A stretch of 64,000 nucleotides of DNA from Lacrimispora sphenoides JCM 1415 (GTDB taxonomy: Bacteria > Bacillota > Clostridia > Lachnospirales > Lachnospiraceae): contig NZ_LT630003.1 of NCBI RefSeq assembly GCF_900105615.1, positions 3,100,001-3,164,000 of the forward strand, in the 5' to 3' direction. Under the pieces are notes generated by a model. The model ran no database searches and was not told the origin of the DNA. It worked only from the letters and a program-made list of their open reading frames with translations. Below are positions 18,105-25,446 of this stretch, piece after piece. The position numbers were made by a program, and so were the translations under genes. The first letter of the stretch is position 1. Each line of letters begins with the position of its first letter.

Positions 18105-18162
18105 AATAAAAAACTGGTCATATTTACGCCTTGCCTGAGCAAAAGTATAAATATAACCAGTT
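18105..18162 (-). terminator. Probable terminator of degV
   Basis: Long imperfect stem, AACTGGTCATATTTA (18112-18126) against TAAATATAACCAGTT (18148-18162) with one mismatch, followed on the minus strand by TTTTTTATTTTA. It stands about 100 bases after the degV stop. Nothing else is seen in 17973-18260 except a six-base inverted repeat TGAGAG/CTCTCA (17998-18021). Confidence 0.6.
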
Positions 18163-18260
18163 ATGCCTGCACATTAATTACAGTTACACCTAGTCAAACT
18201 CTCTATTTGTGAGCATTTTAACATATTTTTCCAAACTTGTAAAGTATTTATCAAATATCG

Positions 18261-19103
18261 CTATAGCGTCAAGATGATTCCGCCGTCATTGGCATATACC
18301 GTAGCAACTCCGGCTGTTTCTACAATGAGCACATCCTTAAATACGGCCTGCTTGAGCATCTCCTGCTTTACATGCTCTGCCCGTCCCGGATTATTACAAT
18401 GAGCAATTGTCAGAACCTTATCTCTGGTTTCTCCTCCGTCCTTAATGGCAATCTCCACCATGCGGGCCAGCGCTTTATTGATTCCCCTTGCCTGGTCCAG
18501 CTTGATGATTACGCCTGAGTTAGCACCCATAACCGGCTTAATGTTTAAGGCAGTGGCAAAAAATGCCTGAAGACCGGTAAGTCGTCCATTTTTTCGTAAA
18601 GTATCCAGACTTTCCAATACAAAATAGGTCTTCATATTCTTGATGAAGGTCCTTGCCTTCTCTTCAATTTCTTCAAAGGGCAGAGATGCCTGGCAAAGGG
18701 ACTGGACGTAAAGAGCGATATTTAACTGTCCGGCTGAGGCTGAATCCGAGCCAAGCACAGCGATCTTTTTCCCGTCATTCCCGTGTTCTTCTTCATAGAG
18801 CCTTTTTCCCAGAACCGCACTGTTATAGCTGCCGCTTAAATGCTCGGACAGAGTGATAACAAAAATCTGATCCACGTCGCATTCAAAGGCTTCTTTATAA
18901 AACTCCGGTGACGGACATGCTGTTTTAGGACACTCGCTGCTGCTTTTTACCAGCTCTAAAAAACTCTTCTGGTCAAAGGTCTCGTCATCGATTACGTGAG
19001 TATTTCCCACTTGCAAAGTAAGGGGAATTATCTGAAAGTGAGGATCTTTCTTTAGATCTGCCGTAAGATCCAGGCAGCTGTCCCCAATGATTTTATAGCT
19101 CAT
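18261..19103 (-). CDS. DegV family fatty-acid-binding protein, 280 aa
   Basis: Two-domain DegV/FakB fold. Family marks: YKIIGDSCLDLTADL at the N-terminus, the lipid-pocket segment FITLSEHLSGSYNSA near residues 80-95, YFVLESLDTLRKNGRLTG (about 155-172) and NIKPVMGANSG. FakB proteins bind a fatty acid and present it to FakA kinase for phosphorylation; no fakA is in the window. It has a promoter at 19158-19186 and ribosome binding site AGGAGGAAGGATAGAGAT before ATG 19103. Monocistronic. Confidence 0.9.
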   Translation of the reverse strand: MSYKIIGDSCLDLTADLKKDPHFQIIPLTLQVGNTHVIDDETFDQKSFLELVKSSSECPKTACPSPEFYKEAFECDVDQIFVITLSEHLSGSYNSAVLGKRLYEEEHGNDGKKIAVLGSDSASAGQLNIALYVQSLCQASLPFEEIEEKARTFIKNMKTYFVLESLDTLRKNGRLTGLQAFFATALNIKPVMGANSGVIIKLDQARGINKALARMVEIAIKDGGETRDKVLTIAHCNNPGRAEHVKQEMLKQAVFKDVLIVETAGVATVYANDGGIILTL

Positions 19104-19157
19104 ATCTCTATCCTTCCTCCTGGCGAAAAACTTATCATGTAGTATTCATTACCATAT

Positions 19158-19186
19158 ATTATAGAGAAACCAGACTCGGATGTCAA
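19158..19186 (-). promoter_or_regulatory. Sigma-A promoter of degV
   Basis: Minus strand TTGACA, 17-base spacer, TATAAT; both hexamers exact. Leader about 50 bases. Confidence 0.8.
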
Positions 19187-19255
19187 TAGAATAATTTTAC
19201 ATGATCCGGCTGTTATGAGAATGAATCTTAATGATGCAAAAATAAATTTTTTTCA

Positions 19256-19299
19256 TAAAAAAGGACTTATACCAGGAAACTTCCAAGGTACAAGTCCTT
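19256..19299 (-). terminator. Terminator of the small membrane protein gene
   Basis: AAGGACTT (19261-19268) and AAGTCCTT (19292-19299) with inner ACC/GGT pairing, followed on the minus strand by TTTTTTATG. Confidence 0.75.
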
Positions 19300-19315
19300 A
19301 TCTTATCATCAGATA

Positions 19316-19606
19316 TTATTCCTCTTCCTGCGCATCAAATACTCCTACTGCGCTTATGCTGGAACAAACGACCACTACGACAACAAACAGGATCAGAAGC
19401 GTAATTCCCCCGAAAAACCATATGAAAAAGGTCACTCCAAAGTCCTCAGATGTTCCTTCTGCCGGTAGGTTGGCCTCTGAAGCAGCAACTGTCTCTGCGT
19501 GAGACACCAGTGCGGCTCCAGGTGCAGCTCCTGCGAATATGCCCAGCATGAGAGCGATCATCAGACGCAGCATCGCCTTTCTCATCTTCATAGTCTTTTC
19601 CTTCAT
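19316..19606 (-). CDS. Small secreted/membrane protein of unknown function, 96 aa
   Basis: Residues about 9-38 look like a signal peptide ending in an AXA-type site (VSHAETVAA), followed by a short acidic linker and a strongly hydrophobic segment (about 57-82, FFIWFFGGITLLILFVVVVVV) and an acidic tail DAQEEE. It is probably a small single-pass envelope protein. I recognise no family. ATG 19606 follows AAAGGAGAAACTTTA. The gene stands alone with a terminator (19256-19299) and a folded leader (19642-19725), downstream of htpG but probably with its own promoter. Confidence 0.72.
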   Translation of the reverse strand: MKEKTMKMRKAMLRLMIALMLGIFAGAAPGAALVSHAETVAASEANLPAEGTSEDFGVTFFIWFFGGITLLILFVVVVVVCSSISAVGVFDAQEEE

Positions 19607-19641
19607 TAAAGTTTCTCCTTTCCATGCCCATGCTATCTGGG

Positions 19642-19730
19642 TATTAGATACATGCCCAATACAGCGGGGGCAGGTTCCCCCCTAAGGTATTTTCCCCTGC
19701 CAATTTTAAATCGCTGTATCTAATATAGCA
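19642..19730 (-). promoter_or_regulatory. Extended -10 promoter and folded leader of the small membrane protein gene
   Basis: TGC-TATATT on the minus strand (19722-19730) is an extended -10 without a clear -35. The leader that follows can fold: GATACAGCG-type bases at 19712-19725 pair with the copy at 19642-19666 (interrupted by TTGGGCA), enclosing an inner GGCAGG/CCTGCC stem (19667-19702). It has no T-tract, so it is not a plain terminator for htpG. Known riboswitch classes did not come to mind. Confidence 0.4.
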
Positions 19731-19774
19731 CAATCGGACGAAAAAAGATATCCCTAAATCCAAGGATTCCCGTT

Positions 19775-21778
19775 CTATTCCTCTGCCATCACAAGCATCA
19801 GTTCATTGCTTCTGGCAATAAATTTCGTCATGCGCTCCGGTGTCAGAGAACCATGGCTGAGAGCCGCCAGATCATAAAGCTGTTCGCAGATAGAATTTGT
19901 GTGGGCTCCGTCTTTGTGTCCCAGTATATATTGCACCAGCTTATTGCTGTAGTTAAGAACCAGGGTCTCACCGCCTGCGCCAAACATGGAAGGATCCATT
20001 CCTGGCATGGTATACATCTTCATCATTTCCTGCATGCGGCGGGATTCCTCAGATACGGTAATCATGGATGATACATTTCCGTTCTTTAACTTCTCCACCT
20101 TTACTTCCAGATGTTCTTTGTTTAATGCTTTGCGGAACAGTTCGGTCAGGGTCTCTGCATCTGCCTTCATGGCTTCCTTATCTTCTTCCTTTACCTCTTC
20201 TTTAAAGATGTCGGATAAGTCAGAATTGATGCATAAGAACTTAACATTCTCATTCTTTTGTTCCAGATAGCCTACAAACGGACTGTCAATATTATGGGTT
20301 AAATAAACCGCATCTAAGCCTGCCTCTTTAAACATGTTGATGTACTGGCTCTGCTCTTTTTCATCGGAGATATAGAATACGCTGTTTTCATGCTTCTCCT
20401 TATTCTCCTCCAGACAATCGGAAAGAGTTAAATACTTGCCGTCCAGATTCTTAAACAGGAGGGAATCATTGATCTTCTCCGCAAACTTCTCGTCTTTTAA
20501 ACAGCCGAATTTAATAAATGGATTAATGTCATCCCAGTATTTTTCATAATTTTCACGGTCTGTCTTAAACATACCGGTTAATTTATCCGCAACCTTCTTT
20601 GTGATATAGTCAGAAATCTTCTTCACAAAACCATCGTTCTGAAGAGCGCTTCTGGATACGTTAAGCGGCAGATCCGGGCAATCGATCACTCCCTTTAACA
20701 GCATCAGGAATTCCGGAATAACTTCCTTGATATTGTCAGCAATAAATACCTGGCTGTTATACAGCTTAATGGTTCCCTCCAGGCTGTCATAATTTAAATT
20801 CAGCTTGGGGAAGTAAAGGATTCCTTTTAGGTTAAAAGGATAATCCATATTTAAGTGAATCCAGAATAAAGGTTCCTTGTAGTCATTAAATACCTTGCGG
20901 TAGAAGGACTTGTACTCCTCCTCTGTGCAGTCGTTTGGATGCTTGTTCCACAGGGGATTGATATCATTGACAGGTACCGGACGCTTTTTAATCTTATATT
21001 TTTCTTTGGCAGGAGATACCTCTACGACTTCCTTCTCACCATTTTCGTTCTCTTTTTCCTCGGTCTCTGCTTCCTCGAGGATGGTTTCGATCACAGTGTC
21101 CTTATCGGTCAGCTCATCCTTTTCAATGGTCTCATACTGAGGCTCTGAAGATGAACTGGATAAATAGATTGCCACCGGCATAAAGGAACAGTATTTATCA
21201 AGAACCTCTTTTGCTCGGTACTCGTTGCAGAATTCCAGGCTTTCTTCATTGAGATACAGCTTAATGGTAGTACCAAACTCTGCCTTGTCCCCTTCTTCCA
21301 TCTCATATTCCGTACCGCCGTCAGACTCCCAGTGAACCGCAGAAGCGCCTTCCTTATAGGATAAGGTATCAATCGTAACTCTGTCAGCTACCATGAATGC
21401 GGAATAAAAACCAAGTCCGAAATGACCGATGATCTGATCTTCATTGGCCTTGTCCTTATACTTTTCAAGGAAATCCTGGGCGCCTGAGAAAGCGATCTGG
21501 TTGATGTACTCATCGACTTCCTCCATGGTCATTCCAAGGCCGTTATCCTTAAAGGTAATGGACTTTTCATTGGAATCTGTAATGATCTCGATCTTAAAAT
21601 CCAGATCCTCCGGCTTCTGCCATTCTCCCATGATTTCCAGCTTCTTAAGCTTTGTAATAGCATCGCAGCCATTGGAAACAAGCTCGCGGTAGAAAATATC
21701 ATGGTCGGAATACAACCATTTCTTGATAATCGGGAAAATATTCTCGCTGTTAATTGTTAAACTTCCTGTCTTTGCCAT
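19775..21778 (-). CDS. htpG: Molecular chaperone HtpG (Hsp90), 667 aa
   Basis: Full-length bacterial Hsp90. The N-terminal GHKL ATPase domain shows FYRELVSNGCDAITK, the nucleotide loop FKDNGLGMTMEE and GHFGLGFYSAFMVAD; the middle domain has FPKLNLNYDSLEG and LPLNVSRSALQND; a charged insertion (about residues 225-260) is rich in Glu/Lys, as in clostridial members. It acts as a cytosolic ATP-dependent chaperone. Expression is probably under HrcA: a consensus promoter (21874-21902) with an adjacent CIRCE element (21910-21936). Start ATG 21778 follows AAGGAGTGTTCTAAT. Confidence 0.95.
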   Translation of the reverse strand: MAKTGSLTINSENIFPIIKKWLYSDHDIFYRELVSNGCDAITKLKKLEIMGEWQKPEDLDFKIEIITDSNEKSITFKDNGLGMTMEEVDEYINQIAFSGAQDFLEKYKDKANEDQIIGHFGLGFYSAFMVADRVTIDTLSYKEGASAVHWESDGGTEYEMEEGDKAEFGTTIKLYLNEESLEFCNEYRAKEVLDKYCSFMPVAIYLSSSSSEPQYETIEKDELTDKDTVIETILEEAETEEKENENGEKEVVEVSPAKEKYKIKKRPVPVNDINPLWNKHPNDCTEEEYKSFYRKVFNDYKEPLFWIHLNMDYPFNLKGILYFPKLNLNYDSLEGTIKLYNSQVFIADNIKEVIPEFLMLLKGVIDCPDLPLNVSRSALQNDGFVKKISDYITKKVADKLTGMFKTDRENYEKYWDDINPFIKFGCLKDEKFAEKINDSLLFKNLDGKYLTLSDCLEENKEKHENSVFYISDEKEQSQYINMFKEAGLDAVYLTHNIDSPFVGYLEQKNENVKFLCINSDLSDIFKEEVKEEDKEAMKADAETLTELFRKALNKEHLEVKVEKLKNGNVSSMITVSEESRRMQEMMKMYTMPGMDPSMFGAGGETLVLNYSNKLVQYILGHKDGAHTNSICEQLYDLAALSHGSLTPERMTKFIARSNELMLVMAEE

Positions 21779-21873
21779 ATTAGAACACTCCTTACTCTTT
21801 TTTCTATTTCAGTTCCATGTTTCCATGGAATTTTCACAAATTTGTAAACTTATGGATCATACCTGCAAAGAAT

Positions 21874-21902
21874 ATTTTAATACGCTGTAATGGAAATGTC
21901 AA
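21874..21902 (-). promoter_or_regulatory. Sigma-A promoter of htpG
   Basis: Minus strand TTGACA, 17-base spacer, TAAAAT, immediately downstream of the CIRCE element. Leader about 90 bases. Confidence 0.8.
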
Positions 21903-21909
21903 TAGAAAA

Positions 21910-21936
21910 TCAGCACTCAATTAAACTGAGTGCTAA
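21910..21936. promoter_or_regulatory. CIRCE element (HrcA operator) upstream of htpG
   Basis: TCAGCACTC-N9-GAGTGCTAA differs from the consensus TTAGCACTC-N9-GAGTGCTAA by a single base. It lies just upstream of the htpG -35 box. It can also fold as a weak hairpin at the end of the upstream gene, but the nine-base spacing and sequence are those of CIRCE. Confidence 0.85.
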
Positions 21937-21941
21937 TAATT

Positions 21942-22439
21942 CTATTCCTCCAGAAACGGAATCTCATTTTGTTTTAAAAATCCTTTAAACGCCTGATCCC
22001 ATTCCTCATCTAAGGTCTTATCAAGGGTAAAGACAGAAACCGAGGTTCCTGTCACGCAGGAAAGCTTATCTTCCTCATAGCGGATATTGAGGTACAGCCC
22101 CTTCACCTGATCGGGTGTAAAGGCAATCTGGCGGGAGGCAAGAAAGCGCTCGGTACCTTCCTTTGACATCTGCAGGATGATCCGGAAACTGACAGGAAGT
22201 CTTTTTCCTTTAATTAATGAAAAACAAAAGGGCTTCATCATAGCCCAGGTAGAAAGCTGTCCCGTATTCATTTCCTCCAGTTCCTCTTTGGAGTAATAAG
22301 CGGAACGGATATTTCCATCGATGGTAAATGTATTAAAGGTAACAATAACAGCTTCCTTTGCAAGGAACTGGTCAAACACTTCCCCTACGAACAGCTTGGA
22401 GGTAAAGAGCTTGAGGTCCTCAATTTTCAGTGCGATCAT
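21942..22439 (-). CDS. Conserved protein of unknown function, 165 aa (possibly DUF5721)
   Basis: A soluble protein without signal peptide or membrane segment. It begins MIALKIEDLKLFTSKLFVGEVFDQF and contains an alternating beta pattern (AVIVTFNTFTIDGNIRSAYYS, FRIILQMS, GLYLNIRYE) ending in an acidic helix. The style reminds me of a Lachnospiraceae family annotated DUF5721, but I cannot confirm that. Start ATG 22439 has GGGAGAAATTGCC in front. It precedes htpG in the same direction, separated by the CIRCE promoter. No function can be offered. Confidence 0.7.
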   Translation of the reverse strand: MIALKIEDLKLFTSKLFVGEVFDQFLAKEAVIVTFNTFTIDGNIRSAYYSKEELEEMNTGQLSTWAMMKPFCFSLIKGKRLPVSFRIILQMSKEGTERFLASRQIAFTPDQVKGLYLNIRYEEDKLSCVTGTSVSVFTLDKTLDEEWDQAFKGFLKQNEIPFLEE

Positions 22440-22531
22440 GGCAATTTCTCCCCATTTTATAATCTCTATCCGTTAACTATACACCGGATCCTCCCAGACT
22501 GTCAACGCAGGAATTCCCACGATCTTCGCTA

Positions 22532-22560
22532 TTCCAAACAGTTTTTTTCTGTGGTATACT
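22532..22560 (+). promoter_or_regulatory. Candidate sigma-A promoter of the aminopeptidase gene
   Basis: TTCCAA, 17-base spacer, TATACT. The transcript would begin near 22567, giving a leader of about 290 bases that contains the folded element 22580-22706. Confidence 0.5.
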
Positions 22561-22579
22561 ATTTTCACATAAGCAATGA

Positions 22580-22706
22580 GCAGTGCAAAACAGGGTACAA
22601 AAAAATTTTCGTCGTGCCCGCACGTAAGAAAATTTATTTGCACCCTGTTTTATAGGGCGAATGCCCGTGAGCCAGGGAATCCGCAGGATTCCCTGGCTTG
22701 CACTGC
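22580..22706 (+). other. Multi-hairpin element in the aminopeptidase leader (structured RNA or small mobile repeat)
   Basis: An outer nine-base stem GCAGTGCAA (22580-22588) / TTGCACTGC (22698-22706) closes three inner helices: a long arm AAAACAGGGT / ACCCTGTTTT (22587-22596, 22642-22651) that continues through AAATTTTC/GAAAATTT to a CGTG-CCCG-CACG tip; a small GGGC-GAAT-GCCC hairpin (22655-22666); and a perfect 12-base stem GCCAGGGAATCC / GGATTCCCTGGC with loop GCA (22671-22697). Strand shown is that of the likely transcript. It could equally be a MITE-like repeat; no target-site duplication is evident. Confidence 0.6.
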
Positions 22707-22745
22707 GGACTTAACCAAACAGCCCGATGCCCTTAAAAACACAGG

Positions 22746-22858
22746 CAGAAAAGAAGAGCTCCCTTCGGCTATACCATTATACCGAAAAAACACAGTCAGA
22801 AAAGAGGAAGCGCCCTTCGGCCATACCATTAAAGCATGGGCAGAAAAGAGGAAACCAT
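22746..22858 (+). repeat. Imperfect tandem repeat before the aminopeptidase start
   Basis: CAGAAAAGA(A/G)GA recurs at 22746, 22797 and 22841, spaced 51 and 44 bases; the first two are followed by CCCTTCGGC(T/C)ATACCATT. The third copy is the actual ribosome binding site of the aminopeptidase gene, so the upstream copies look like duplicated, start-less binding sites. Confidence 0.65.
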
Positions 22859-24145
22859 ATGAATCATATCAAACAGTTAGAGACACTGATCGCCGCATCC
22901 GTTTCTCCATACCACTGCATCATGGCGGCAGCGGACCAGTTATTGTCCGCAGGATTTAAGGAACTGTCCCTGGCCGAGCCCTGGAAGTTACAACAGGGCG
23001 GGTCATACTACATAAATGTCTTTGATTCCACCCTGGTTGCATTTAGCGTAGGGGAAGAGTTAGGTGAAATACCGGCCCTTAAACTGGCAGCGTCCCATAC
23101 GGACTGGCCATGTCTGAAGGTAAAACCCTCCCCCGAGGTCACTTCTCTGAAATATGGAAAACTTAACGTGGAGGTATACGGAGGTCCTTTACTGGGAACC
23201 TGGTTTGACCGTCCCCTATCCATGGCGGGTAAGGTCTGCGTAGCCGGAACATCTCCCATGAAGCCTGAGACCATTTTTGTGAATTTTTCACGTCCCCTCC
23301 TTACGGTCCCCAACCTGGCGATCCACATGAACCGGGACGCCAACGATGGAGTTTCCATCAATGCACAGATAGACATGCTTCCCCTCATAACCCGGATCAC
23401 GGATGAGTTAAGTAAAGAAGACTTTTTCTTAGAAGCTCTGGCAAAAGAGGCAGGTGTGAAAAAGGAAGATATTCTGGATTATGAAATCTGCATCTATAAC
23501 TGGGAGCAGGGGACTCTCTTAGGCTTGCAGAATGAGTTCTATTCTTCTCCCCGGCTGGATAACTTAACATCCGTACAGGCCTGCTTAAGCGGGATCATGG
23601 CCGGACCATGCAAAAACGGCATTCATGCCATTGCCCTCTACGATAATGAGGAAATCGGAAGCCATACCAAGCAGGGAGCTGCTTCCGCCCTGATGGAACG
23701 CATTCTTGAAAAGATCTGCTTATCTCTGGGTTATACCAGGGAAACCTTCCTAAATGTTCTTCTCAGCGGCTTTTTGCTGTCCCTGGACGTGGCTCATGCC
23801 ATTCACCCCAACCATGGGGAAAAATGTGATATTAAGAACCAGATCCTCATGGGAGACGGAGTTGCCATTAAGCTTGCATCCAGCCAGGCCTACGCAACCG
23901 ACGCTTCCAGCACCGGGGTCATTGAAGGAATCTGCCGGACAAATAATATTCCTTATAAAAAGTTCTCCAACCGCTCCGATATGAAAGGCGGTTCCACCTT
24001 GGGAAGCATTTCTTCTGCCCTTCTTACCATGCGGACGGTAGATGCAGGCGTGCCCATCCTGGCCATGCACTCCGCAAGGGAAGTCATGGGCACGAAAGAC
24101 CAGGAAGCCCTTGTTCGACTGGCAGAGGCCTTTTTCCAGGCATAA
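22859..24145 (+). CDS. apeB: M18 family aminopeptidase, 428 aa
   Basis: A zinc metallopeptidase of the M18 (aspartyl aminopeptidase/ApeB) family. Visible metal-site motifs: ASHTDWPCLKVKP (His-Asp, about residue 75), YDNEEIGSHTKQGA (Glu-Glu, about 260), SLDVAHAIHPNH and GGSTLGSI near the C-terminus. It removes N-terminal residues, in this family often acidic ones, from cytoplasmic peptides. I set the start at ATG 22859 after AGAAAAGAGGAAACCAT; the frame is open further upstream but that sequence is the repeat-rich leader. The gene ends two bases from the convergent moeA. Confidence 0.9.
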   Translation: MNHIKQLETLIAASVSPYHCIMAAADQLLSAGFKELSLAEPWKLQQGGSYYINVFDSTLVAFSVGEELGEIPALKLAASHTDWPCLKVKPSPEVTSLKYGKLNVEVYGGPLLGTWFDRPLSMAGKVCVAGTSPMKPETIFVNFSRPLLTVPNLAIHMNRDANDGVSINAQIDMLPLITRITDELSKEDFFLEALAKEAGVKKEDILDYEICIYNWEQGTLLGLQNEFYSSPRLDNLTSVQACLSGIMAGPCKNGIHAIALYDNEEIGSHTKQGAASALMERILEKICLSLGYTRETFLNVLLSGFLLSLDVAHAIHPNHGEKCDIKNQILMGDGVAIKLASSQAYATDASSTGVIEGICRTNNIPYKKFSNRSDMKGGSTLGSISSALLTMRTVDAGVPILAMHSAREVMGTKDQEALVRLAEAFFQA

Positions 24146-24147
24146 TT

Positions 24148-25356
24148 TTACCGGTCCTGCTTCCAATAGAGAATATCCACCATATCCCCCGGCGAAATAA
24201 CCGAACCCTGTTTCTGGTCAATGATGCAGTTTGAACGGAGCATTTCGGATAAAACGGAGGAATGGTGGTTTCTGTCAAAGATATGGACGCCCATCTCATC
24301 GCTGAATGCCTGGACAAACCGCCTCCTTTTTGCCGCATTGGCGTTTCCCTCTACTACCATACGTCTTATTTTTTTCCAGGAAAGAGAATCATCGCCAACC
24401 ATCCTGGCCATGACAGGCCAGAAGAACAGCCGGAAATTGACCATGGCTGCAAAGGGATAACCGGATAAGCTGAGGATGAGCTTCTCCTTGTACCGGTTAG
24501 CCATGACAGGCGTACCCGGCCGCATATTCACTCCATGAAAAAGCCGCTCGGCACCCATTGTTTCCAATGCCTCCGGAAGAAAATCCTTTTTTCCCACGGA
24601 AAGTGCGCCGGTGGTGATAATCACATCTGCCTGGCTGATTCTCTCATCCAGCATACAGGAAAAACCCCTGGCATCGTCAGGGCAGATTTCCATAAAAGGA
24701 ACCTGGACTCCCTGAGCTTTCAACTGGGCGGCGATGGCATAGGCACTGCTGGGATATACCCCTACCTCTCCCAAGGGACTGGTGAGCGGTACGAGCTCAT
24801 TTCCCGTTGAGATTATACCCACCTTCGGCTCTTTAAGCACTTCAATTTCCCGGATTCCCATACTGGCTAAAACGCCGATATGCCCTGCTCCCAAGCGGAC
24901 CCGCCGGGGGATCATGCACGTTCCTGCCTGGAAGTCCTCTCCGATCCTGCAATAGTTCTGCCAGGGTCTTCCCTCCACATAGATCTCCGCCTGTTCCTGG
25001 CCATAGTCCGTATCTTCCTGGCGTATCACACAGTCATAGCCTTCCGGCACCACGGCACCGGTCATCACCCGAACCGCTGTACAGGGTTTTGCCTTGATGA
25101 AAAGATAATCCCCTGCACATATTTCACCAGCCACTTGAAATTGGATTGGTGTTTCCCTTGAAGCACCTTTTGTATCCTGACTTCTGACTGCATACCCATC
25201 CATACCTGATTTGGGGAAATGGGGGACAGAGAAAGGGGCTGTCACATCCTCTGCGCAAATTCTTCCATAGGCTGATAAAATGTCCAGTTTTTCTGTCTTT
25301 GTTTCTATTTTAATGCTGTTCACCAATAGGCTAACGGCTTCTTCTAATTCGATCAA
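24148..25356 (-). CDS. moeA: Molybdopterin molybdotransferase MoeA, 402 aa
   Basis: Inserts molybdate into adenylylated molybdopterin, the last shared step of Moco synthesis. Domain marks: SVPHFPKSGMDGYAVRSQD (about residues 43-60), RVMTGAVVPEGYDCVIRQED, KVGIISTGNELVP, SVGKKDFLPEALE and NMRPGTPVMANRYKEKLILSLSGYPFAAMVNF in sequence. All the expected motifs are present and length is normal. It lies downstream of the fdh operon, behind a hairpin (25393-25430), so it may have read-through or its own transcription. It serves the formate dehydrogenase encoded next door. Confidence 0.93.
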   Translation of the reverse strand: MIELEEAVSLLVNSIKIETKTEKLDILSAYGRICAEDVTAPFSVPHFPKSGMDGYAVRSQDTKGASRETPIQFQVAGEICAGDYLFIKAKPCTAVRVMTGAVVPEGYDCVIRQEDTDYGQEQAEIYVEGRPWQNYCRIGEDFQAGTCMIPRRVRLGAGHIGVLASMGIREIEVLKEPKVGIISTGNELVPLTSPLGEVGVYPSSAYAIAAQLKAQGVQVPFMEICPDDARGFSCMLDERISQADVIITTGALSVGKKDFLPEALETMGAERLFHGVNMRPGTPVMANRYKEKLILSLSGYPFAAMVNFRLFFWPVMARMVGDDSLSWKKIRRMVVEGNANAAKRRRFVQAFSDEMGVHIFDRNHHSSVLSEMLRSNCIIDQKQGSVISPGDMVDILYWKQDR

Positions 25357-25392
25357 TCAGGCTCCTCCCTCCTAATATAAAAATAAAGGATA

Positions 25393-25430
25393 AAGGGGCT
25401 GCTGCAAACTAACAGATTTTGCAGCCCCTT
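25393..25430 (-). terminator. Hairpin between fdhA and moeA
   Basis: Arms AAGGGGCTGC (25393-25402) and GCAGCCCCTT (25421-25430), with TTTATCCTTT on the minus strand after it. Probably a partial or full terminator of the fdh operon. Confidence 0.65.
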
Positions 25431-25446
25431 TTCTTAAATGACAGGA

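Noticed and set aside
22585..22710. T-box leader or HEARO/IS605-type RNA before the aminopeptidase
   Set aside because: No T-box sequence, specifier loop or TnpB/TnpA-linked signature; structure does not match.
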